Below, one piece after another: positions 56,235 to 64,000 of a DNA stretch of 64,000 bases. Position numbers and translations under genes: made by a program. The stretch's first letter is position 1. Every line of letters begins with the position of its first letter. This stretch comes from Diploptera punctata. Taxonomy: Eukaryota > Arthropoda > Insecta > Blattodea > Blaberidae. The stretch is from contig JASPKZ010010239.1 of assembly GCA_030220185.1 (NCBI GenBank), positions 762,001 to 826,000 on the forward strand. The letters run 5' to 3'. Below the pieces are notes generated by a model, which saw nothing but the letters and a program-made list of their open reading frames with translations, ran no database searches and was not told the DNA's origin.

Positions 56235-56764
56235 GTAACGGAATCTTTCAACGCGATTTTCACCCAGTTAAAATCATTGGATCGAATTGAAACTTTGTAT
56301 ATTTGTAAAGGACCCGTGACAATACAATAATTTCATATTGTTGTTTCCAAAATCCTGGCCAGAATCATCAAAAAATAAAAAATAGTGTCTTTGTATCTAT
56401 GTAACGGAATCATTGAACATGATTTTCACCCACTTAGAAACATTGGATCGACATGAAACTTTGTATACTTGTAAAGGGCCCGTGACAATACAACTATTTC
56501 ATATTTAGTTTATAAAATCCTGGCCAGAATCATCAGAAAACCAAAAAAAGTGTCTTTGTATCTATGTAAAACGGAATCTTTGAACACGATTTTCACCCAC
56601 TTAGAAACATTGGATCGACTTGAAACTTTGTATACTTGTAAAGGACCCATGACAATACAATAATTTCATATTTTGTTTCTGAAATCCTAGCCAGGATCAT
56701 CAGAAAATAAAAAAAATGAAAACTGATATAATAGGTTGCGGACTTGTCGACTTATTTGTCAATC

Positions 56765-56843
56765 GTTGTAAGAGCTCAGATGGTAGAGCGGTGAACTCTA
56801 GTGGTACATAATTTCAGTCGCTGGTTCAAATCCAGCTGGGAGG
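56765..56843 (+). other. tRNA-like module of HINE-T copy 4, 12 bp shorter
   Basis: A-box 'agagctcagatggtagagcg', B-box 'ctggttcaaatccagctg'. The segment before the B-box lacks 'taatccataggt', present in the other copies. T-run tttctttt follows. Confidence 0.65.
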
Positions 56844-57778
56844 ATTTCTTTTAGAAGAGTATTACTTTTAGCTCATACTAGAATAGTATCGAATTTAAAG
56901 ATATTTATATTTTTATCTTATTCTGTAAAATATTAAAAATAAAAAATAAAGAATAGTTTTAAAAGACTAGAATAACACGCTTTATTAGAAAACCGAACAA
57001 AAAATGAAAAATAATTTTAATTTCCAACATGCTTGGGATAAAATTAAAGTGGTCAACAAAAAAATCATCTCCAACACATCTAGAATAAAACTAGAGCTAT
57101 CAACAAAAAGAAAATATGTTTACCATCAAAAGCGTGGGGTGCTTATTTTATGATTTTTACATTTTCTTCTTAGATACTTTATTTTTACCAATAACTGTTT
57201 ATTATCAAATATATTAGTTGATATGGAGCACTCCAAGCTTTTGATGGTAACATTATTTTCTTTCTGTTGATAACTCTAGTTTTATTCTAGATGTGTTGGA
57301 GATGATTTTTTATGACCACTTTCATTTTATCCCAAGCTTATTGGATTTTTTTTTTCATTTTTTAGTTCGGTTTATAATAAAGCGTGTTGTTTTAGTTTTT
57401 TTTAATACTATTATTTATTATATATTCATTCTTTATCCGATCCAATCTTGTGCAGCCTTTTGTTCTTCTACTTTGCAATTTTTTTATTCATTACTCAAGT
57501 TTCACTCCCATGAATTAATGCAGGAACTGCCAATGTTTTATAAAACTTCAATCTATTATATCTTCTTGTTTTGTTCTTTAATTTGTGATGTATAGTTCCG
57601 CATATCATTTGAAATTTCAACACTTTTAAATTCATGTCTATTTCAGTTTTTGTGTCCATAGTAAAATTACAACCCAAATAATTAAAATTTGTTTCTTGTT
57701 CCTGAGGTTTGTTGTCTATTATGATTTTGATCCTACATGATCATTTCCAAAAAAAAAAAAAACTTTTGTTTTGTTTAC

Positions 57779-58155
57779 AAATATTTGAGATTAAAATACT
57801 TAGAAAAGAATGTGTGGATCAAAGAGAAATGAACAGAGAGTTTCTACATAACAGTGAACATCTTTATGGCAAACCTGGAGAAATAAGAATAATTAAATTT
57901 CGTACATTACAACAGGCAGTACATGTGACATTAATGGAGATTAAAAGAGGGCCATGGAAACACCATGTAAGAAAATTAGAGGGAAACCGTCCAGCAGGTC
58001 TGTTAATAATGAGGTAGGACATTAACATTAACCGTGATTTGAGGGAGATAAATTATACAGGGAATGATTGGAAAATATTAACTCAGGATAGAGATGTATG
58101 AAGAGCTTATATCGGCATGGCCAGAACTTCCGAGTTTGACAGCCTCAATGAGTTA
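57779..58155 (+). pseudogene. LINE-alpha 3' end
   Basis: Frame with FEIKILRKECVDQREMNREF, LYGKPGEIRIIKFRTLQQAV, PWKHHVRKLEGNRPAG, then frame shifts through 'gatttgagggagataaatta', 'acagggaatgattgg', and the terminus 'agcctcaatgagttagt'. More diverged than the other copies. It starts after an A-run at 57750-57762. Confidence 0.8.
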
Positions 58156-58462
58156 GTTGTAAGGTATAATTTATTTCTTTTCAAATTTATATTTCATGTA
58201 GTTTCAAAGCCGTATGTAAAACAGTGAATTCAACAAGATTAACCAGGTAGCCGCGTTAAATAATGGGCATTTCGGCGATATGTTTGAAATGATTCGTATA
58301 TATACTTCTAGTTAAAATAGAGGCGGGCCGGGTTTTTCGGCAGACGGTTGTGCGGTGCTTATGAGAGAAGAAACCCATAAGAGTGAATTCTGGCGTTATT
58401 TGGATAAGCTCTATTTTTTCTTTAACACACAAAATTGTCTATCTTTCGTTGGGGCCTATGAA

Positions 58463-58496
<34 letters not shown>

Positions 58497-59535
58497 GGTT
58501 GTTTGTGTGTGTGTGTGTTGTTTTTTTTGACCAAAATTTACCCCGCGCATGAGACGAATAAAAAGTAAAAGAAGTGAAGATAAAGTGTGCGCACGCTAAA
58601 GGAAAAGGTAAAAAGAAAAAGAAAATAAGAAAATACAAATTTGAACAACTGGTAACAAAGAGTTTATGAAAATGTATCTATCTATGTTTTGAAATCAACA
58701 GTTGTATTCGACTTTCCGAATGAGAAGTATTTTTCCTTGTTATAAATTGCACCGTACTGAATATCAATTTTATTTATGTATTTAAATTTTCATAAGATTT
58801 CAATATGTTTATTCCGTCGCATAATAAACAACATTTTACTGGTAAACTAGGTCTACAAGCCTAAACGTAGGGAACTTATTAGGATCTGATCTACGCGGCT
58901 GTGGTTGCAAGACGGAAGGGAAACAGATTATTTGAAATTTTTATTACATCATAAACACAAACAAATGCACTAGTAAAGTCGTATTTCGCCGCATCGAATC
59001 TAATCAAGACGCAATTTTTCACGTCTCATATCAGGATACCTTAATACTGTATTAATATGGAGATTTAATTTTGTTAATATCAAGTTAATATGAAGCGGTG
59101 GCAGCAACTTCTGTTTCAGCGCTAGACTGCATCTTGCCAATATGTTAACTGCACACAGAGTGTTCGATTCAAAATACACTTTTCAGAAATATTAAAAAAT
59201 AAATTACTGTATCCATATTTTCTTCTTATTTCCAAAATTGTATTATAAATGTAGTTACTTAAAAACGATAATAAGAGAAAAAAGAACAACAATCTTAAAC
59301 AATTGTTCTAAAATCGCACGTTACTTGCTCCCAGGTTATTGACAATTCAATAAATCAAGCGACTGGAAGATCTGTGTTGCATCCACAAGGCCATTTTTCA
59401 GAGGACAAGACGGGACACGCCACTGGCTGCACTTGGGAATACGATACTGCATGCTGTACCCGGGGGACACCTAAAAAGAGGGCGAGGAAAATTTATGTTC
59501 ACGTCGTGAACCAACGCTTCCGAGACAAGGAGGAG
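58156..59535. other. unassigned stretch with (TG)n
   Basis: (TG)n at 58465-58520; otherwise no recognised gene or repeat. Confidence 0.4.
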
Positions 59536-59717
59536 TCTAGCAAGAATATCCAATCTCTATACTAGAGGAGTGAATCCCAGAGCAAAATATACACTCGCAT
59601 TTACAATGTATCTACCTCAGGAATTAATTGCAGAGAATAAAGGGTTATATTTAATTAAAAGGTAAATGTAAACTGATCCTACTACCCTTTCGTGTAACAG
59701 GAAGTTAAGGATTCCAC

Positions 59718-59945
59718 CTTCGTGGACAATCGACAGAGGTGTTAGCCTAAATGGCAGTCCTGCGTGACGGCCGCCGTTAATCTAGAACAAACATCTGGTA
59801 CTCATTTCCATTAGTGGCTACAACCCCAAAGTCATGATGCCACTTAAATTTAGGCCAGTTTAAAAATCATAAACTCACTGGGACTCAAACACTGACCATC
59901 TGGCCTGTAGCTAATTCTCTTACCCAACTACGCTACATGTGCTTT
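59718..59945 (-). mobile_element. SINE-B copy 4, degraded
   Basis: The minus strand from 59945 has 'catgtagcgtagttgggtaa', 'cagtgtttgagtcccagtga', 'taaactggcctaaatttaag', 'ggaaatgagtaccagatgtt' and 'ggcggccgtcacgcaggac'. The 3' end is missing. Confidence 0.8.
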
Positions 59946-60216
59946 GTTTAAACATGGGATAATCCGGGCAATAATATAGAATTCATACAGACATAATTCA
60001 CAAGAGAATCCCATACCAAAAATTTACAATTTCTCTAGTACAGGAATGAATCCTACAGCAAGAATATGAATATACCCACAATCGTTTCTTGGCTACTGCA
60101 CTAGTTTATCCCAAAGCAAAGACATGGAATTTATATACCGGGAGCCTACTACAAAAACAAATTCTAGAGCAAGATTGACAATATATTTACATAAAAAGTG
60201 AATTGGGAGAAAATGT

Positions 60217-60217
<1 letters not shown>

Positions 60218-60272
<55 letters not shown>
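60218..60272. repeat. (TA)n microsatellite
   Basis: About 27 ta units immediately before SINE-D copy 5. Confidence 0.95.
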
Positions 60273-60274
<2 letters not shown>

Positions 60275-60945
60275 GGGCCGTGGTAGACTAGTGGTTATCC
60301 TCCTTGCCTCTGGTTCTAAGGGTCGCGGGTAAAAACCCGGCCGTGGTCGATTTTTTAGGATGGAAAAATCCGATCCGATTGAGGGTCTTTCCACTTTTCA
60401 GTAGTTGCCCTTTTACCAGCCGGCTGCCGGCCCTTCACATCCACATGTGTCAATCACAGAGGTAGGTGATCAACAGCCAGTGTAGGGGTGACATGTGGTT
60501 AGCATGTCGAGTCCCCCAGCCGTTATAGCTGGTTCCTCAACCTGGAGCCGCTACTTATTGTAGCTACCCAATTGCCTCACGATGCTGGGTGGGCACCGGT
60601 CCCATACTGGCCGAAATACCATGAGAAAATTTCTTCCCCCATGGAGACTCGAACCAGCGCAATTCCCGTAGCTCTGCGCCAAGGCTTCCTACCTTAACCG
60701 CTCGGCTACGGCGCGGGACTGGAAAAATCCAAGGAGCAAAGTCCTCCGGAAGGGACTTCAAGCCGTGGGTCCCGAGTCTGAAAATTTTCAGGCTCTTAAA
60801 AGATCCTTAAGTCTGAACAAAGAGGTCTCTAAGCAAAATTTACCGACCGATCTCAAACATCCTAGAAATACCTTAGTTGCCTGCTAAATGTCTCAATGAA
60901 TCGGTGTGTTAACCACATGCCACTCATGCAATCTTATATATATAT
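60275..60945 (+). mobile_element. SINE-D copy 5, interrupted by SINE-C
   Basis: Head 'gtggtagactagtggttatc' (A-box) and 'cgcgggtaaaaacccgg' (altered B-box), body up to 'ggatggaaaaatcc', then SINE-C, then 'aaggagcaaagtcctccgga' onward to about 60945. Confidence 0.9.
60361..60730 (-). mobile_element. SINE-C copy 6 nested in SINE-D, 11-bp TSD
   Basis: tggaaaaatcc is duplicated at 60361-60371 and 60720-60730. The minus-strand head is 'gcgccgtagccgagcggtta', with B-box 'gctggttcgagtctccatgg'. The 3' end extends to 'ggaaagaccctcaatcggat', also seen beside the 39.66-kb copy, which defines the family's true 3' end. Confidence 0.95.
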
Positions 60946-61262
60946 AAAACAGCAATAACGTCCAATATCTAATCAGAAGAGCATATCCCTCAGCAAATCA
61001 TATGCAATCTCTATAGGCCTGGCGCATTAGTGTATAACATAGCAAGAATGTATAATTCCTCTACTATAGGAATTAATCCTATAGCAAGAATGTTCAATAT
61101 CCACAGTAGTGGAGTGACCTCCAGAGCAGACATGTACGATACTGGATTAGTTTACCCCAAAACTAACATACATCTAGATACAATTTCTATACAAAAATAG
61201 TGAATACTAGACTCTCTAACACAGGAGTGAATGGAAGACATGAAGTGTCCGTAATATATTTG

Positions 61263-61320
61263 TTTATTTATTTTATCTGATAGAGTTAAGACCATAAGGT
61301 CTTCTCTTCCACTTCATCAG
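61263..61320 (-). repeat. LINE-beta-like 3' UTR fragment
   Basis: 'gagttaagaccataaggtct' and 'tcttccacttcatcagggtt' match 51470-51500. It precedes the LINE-alpha copy. Confidence 0.55.
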
Positions 61321-61373
61321 GGTTAAATTATATATACAATAAAACTATAATTAATTATACATATACGTATAAA

Positions 61374-61803
61374 CATGGACTCTTACTTTAAGGGAGGAAA
61401 GGAGATTACAAGTATTTGAGAATAAAGTTCTTAGGAAATTTTTTGGACCAAAGAGAGATGAACAGACAGGTGAATGGAAAAAGCTGCATAAAAGTGAATT
61501 ACATGGTCTTTATAGGAAGCCAGATATAATGAGAAAAGTTAAGTCTCATTGACTGCGTTGGGCAGGACATGTGACATGAATGGGGAATGAAATACGTGCA
61601 TGGAAGCTTCTTGTAGGAAAACTCGAGGGAAAATGCCCAGTTGGTAGACCAAGAATGAGGTGGGAGAATAGCATTAATTATGATTTGAGGGAAGTAGATT
61701 ATACAGGAGATGACTGGAAAACATTGGCTCAGGATAGAGATATATGGAGAGATTATGTCCGCGCGGCCATGAACCTACGGGTTCGATTGTGCCAGTGAGT
61801 TAG
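61374..61803 (+). pseudogene. LINE-alpha 3' end, best truncated copy
   Basis: It starts at 'acatggactcttactttaag' (LTLREERRLQVFENKVLRKF), then FGPKRDEQTGEWKKLHKSEL, HGLYRKPDIM. A stop near 61550 and a shift precede the long frame 61580-61798: MGNEIRAWKLLVGKLEGKCP, VGRPRMRWENSINYDLREVD, AAMNLRVRLCQ. The tail is tgagttagagttag. Confidence 0.9.
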
Positions 61804-62037
61804 AGTTAGATACATATGCGTATAGATATACACTGCACAATATAAAGTTGACAAGGAAAAGAAAGAAAAAAAATAATAACAAAATAATAACCAATAATTA
61901 GATTAAGTAAATATCTAGGTACAATTTCTATACAAAACTATTGAATCTTAGAACAAGAATGCACAACACTTCTAATAGAAGAGTGAATGGAAGACAAGAA
62001 GTGTCCATCACGCAAGATCTATGTAAAATACGTGAAC

Positions 62038-62369
62038 ACCTCAATAAGCGGGGGCACGCCGTAGCGTAGTGGTTAAGGCACTGGGCTACAAGCCGGAAGG
62101 TCGAGGGTTCAAGTCCCGGTGGGGTCAGGATTTTTAAACTGACCCAAACCTTCTGGCGGCACTATGGCGCTGGGGTCGACTCAGCCTCTAACGGAAATGA
62201 GTACCAGACGCTTATTCTGGGGTAAAGGCGGCCGTTACGCAGGGCTGACAACCCGGCTGACATCAAGTGCCAATTGTCTAGAAATGGTAGGAGCCTTAAC
62301 CTCCCACTACCCCAAGGGCCTCCTGTGGCCTGTAATGGGAATACTTTACTTTACTTTACCTCAATAAGC
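62038..62369 (+). mobile_element. SINE-B copy 3, full length with 12-bp TSD
   Basis: Duplication acctcaataagc at 62038-62049 and 62358-62369. A-box 'cgtagcgtagtggttaaggc', B-box 'gagggttcaagtcccggtgg', complete body, tail (actttactttact). This is the reference copy of the family. Confidence 0.95.
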
Positions 62370-62991
62370 CGAATTTATGATACCATTTTGCTGGTTTAAG
62401 GAATATATATTTATTTTGTTAAATTGGAGAAAATACATTTTTGATATCACATTATTTAAAAGTGTCCACTGTGAAAGGGAATCATGCATAACCTAAATTA
62501 TTACCTATTTGTTTATTGTTGTATAATTTGACACCAATTTAAATAATATCTACCTATTCACTTTATCATGACTTTAATAAAACTATTAAATAAATTAAAC
62601 TAATGTATATTTTAGGATAGTCTATATTGCGAATTTAAAGTTTAATTAAATTATATGGTATACATTCATGAACGAAATAAAGCGGTTGCTAGAATCATTT
62701 CTCAATTTCGGGTTTAAGGTAAATTCACATTTATAGTAAACGGATTTTGCTGATGGTTTAATAAAGCCTTCCTCGATTTTTTTTAATAGCTAATACTGAA
62801 TTTCATTGTGAAAGATAGAAAATTGTGACGGCTACAGCGATTACTAAATTTTCGTTCCAGGTGAACTACATCTAACTGTCTAATTTTACTGGTTAATGGA
62901 CTCGACCTTACTTTTTTTAATTAACTATTACATACCAAGTTAGGTTTTGATGAAAAAAATTGCCCGCAAGAGCATTAATTGAAACGTATAT
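62370..62991. other. unassigned spacer
   Basis: No gene or repeat was recognised. Confidence 0.35.
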
Positions 62992-63324
62992 ACATCCATC
63001 CATAGCAATTCTGTCCGAGGGCAGGTCTTTCTCTACAATCATAGAATTTTCTTGCTAAGCTTTGCTGCTTTACTAGGGAATTATAGGTATGGTAGCTTCC
63101 CGTTGCTTTCCTCACCTGTAAAGGATGATGCTGATAATGATATGGATGATGGTGATGATGGCTGGATGATTTTCGGCGACCGTTGGGCCTAAGCCTCCTG
63201 ACATTTGTCTTGCAGGTGAGGAAAAACCCCGGAAAAAACCTCGCCCAGGAGCCTATCCCGAGAATCGAACCCGGGCCCGCTGCGTGACAAGGCAGCACGC
63301 TATCTCGAGACCACAACGGTGGAC
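62992..63324 (-). mobile_element. SINE-A copy 8
   Basis: Minus strand from 63324: 'gtccaccgttgtggtctcga', 'cgggcccgggttcgattctc', 'ctcacctgcaagacaaatgt', a (cat)n region, 'ggaaagcaacgggaagctac', and the (ggat)n tail seen as tccatcca at 62994. Confidence 0.92.
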
Positions 63325-63600
63325 TATATATATTATTTATTTATTTATCATGGTCATATACGTTGTGTTCTAGATAGGGCAGATGAATATCTGTATTTTT
63401 CTTCATGAGAACAATCTCTGTAGCTTCATTCCTGCGGTATATAAAAATAATACAAACCTATTTCAATAGTTTGTCTCGTAGAAAGGACGTGAATGCAAGT
63501 GCAAGAATGTGTAATACGTATATTCAATTAGAAGAGTGAAACAAAAGAAATGTGTACAATTTCTATAGGAGTATATGTCTTTGGAAGAAGGTAACTTTAT

Positions 63601-63622
63601 ATACCGGTACCGGTACCGGTAC
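63601..63622. repeat. (ACCGGT)n short tandem of palindromic hexamers
   Basis: taccggtaccggtaccggta: alternating GGTACC and ACCGGT palindromes. Unusual in composition for this AT-rich region. Confidence 0.9.
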
Positions 63623-63636
63623 TATTAACCAAGAGG

Positions 63637-63806
63637 GTCCACCATTGCGGTCTTAAGGTGCCTTGTACACAGCGTGCTCGGGTTATATCCCCGGTAAGGA
63701 CAGTTTCCTGGGTGAGGTTTTTTCCGGGTTTTTTTCCTCACCTGCAAGACAAATGTCAGGAAATTTTAGATCCAAACTCTTCACGAATATCGTCTGGTCA
63801 TTAATA
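63637..63806 (+). mobile_element. SINE-A copy 9, 3' truncated
   Basis: 'gtccaccattgcggtcttaa', 'tgctcgggttatatccccgg', 'ctcacctgcaagacaaatgt', and truncation at 'gtctggtcattaataa', where the next repeat begins. Confidence 0.85.
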
Positions 63807-63807
63807 A

Positions 63808-64000
63808 CACTGAGCAGCAAGAAATAAACTTTTTTTGTCTCAGAAAGAAAAATATGTGATTCTGATAGTATTTCTTCTCCTGAATTCAAATATGATATCG
63901 GTTTTTCTCCATCACGCAAGATTTCCGAGAGACAGGAATTTATAATTTCAAACACTTTAATATTTTCTACATTCGTAACTACACAATATTCGAACATTCG
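63808..64000 (-). repeat. second copy of the repeat carrying the degenerate ORF
   Basis: It matches 42918-43110 with few differences ('tatgtgattctgatagtatt', 'atatcggtttttctccatca', 'ttccgagagacagg', 'acattcgtaactacacaa') and runs off the window. The ORF itself would lie beyond 64000. Confidence 0.88.

Larger units (their letters stand above)
59536..63600 (+). repeat. degenerate tandem array (units about 41 bp), heavily interrupted
   Basis: Recurring phrase: agcaagaatgt.caatatctctact.taggagtgaatccta. Instances are at 59539, 59580, 60012, 60058, 60110, 60160, 60950, 61000, 61038, 61081, 61124, 61180, 61220, 61950 and 63495. SINE-B (59718), SINE-D/C (60275), LINE-alpha (61374), SINE-B (62038) and SINE-A (62992) sit between blocks. 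Some gaps are not repeat-like. No coding frame follows the units. Confidence 0.65.

Noticed and set aside
59374..59565. 63-codon ORF MLHPQGHFSEDK...
   Set aside because: It has no homologue that I recognise, and its end runs into the minisatellite; probably chance.

Overview
The window looks like intergenic or intronic DNA from a large, AT-rich, repeat-dense arthropod genome, most probably an insect. The evidence is the wealth of tRNA-headed SINEs, degenerate LINE reverse transcriptases, a pogo/Tigger DNA transposon, Helitrons and long (ATT)n, (TA)n, (TG)n and (TCTA)n microsatellites. The style recalls hemimetabolous insects such as cockroaches or stick insects, but that is inference. I found no single-copy host gene that I can defend. 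Nearly every recognisable coding segment belongs to a transposable element and carries stops, frameshifts or truncations.

Layout. 0-9 kb: LINE tails, SINE copies and the first copy (3487-4585) of an unusual element family that I call HINE-T, which splits a LINE. 9-19 kb: a pogo/Tigger element (9153-10285), LINE 3' ends and SINEs. 19-23 kb: a 3.9-kb element with about 0.65-0.78 kb terminal inverted repeats, holding an RNase H-type LINE and a small foldback. 23-32 kb: SINEs, two tRNA-like units and repeat-poor stretches. 32-36 kb: an element with TTAA-type ends (32031-36043) interrupted by the most complete LINE of the window (LINE-alpha, about 32.68-35.94 kb, minus strand; endonuclease and RT, two frameshifts). 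36-47 kb: foldbacks, SINEs, LINE tails, a diverged tandem repeat and a repeated degenerate ORF. 47.9-49.4 kb: Helitron ends, one enclosing a gag-like LINE ORF1 fragment. 52.7-57.7 kb: three more HINE-T copies, one nested inverted in another, each interrupting recognisable sequence. 59.5-63.6 kb: a worn tandem array of roughly 41-bp units broken up by SINEs and a LINE-alpha copy.

The most interesting object is HINE-T. Its ends can be fixed because each copy interrupts readable sequence (three LINEs and one HINE-T monomer). The four interrupted targets rejoin with no target-site duplication and almost no loss. The element starts ACACGCTTTATATTAG and has the inverted match CTAATAAAGCGTGT about 35 bp before its other end. 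Between them lie a (TCTA)n array, 1-4 tandem units of about 165 bp, a tRNA-like pol III module and a palindrome with arms of about 200 bp. TSD-free insertion, subterminal inverted repeats and internal satellite/microsatellite DNA match Helentron-associated non-autonomous elements (HINE/DINE-1 type). The tRNA-like module and the long palindrome are unexpected additions.
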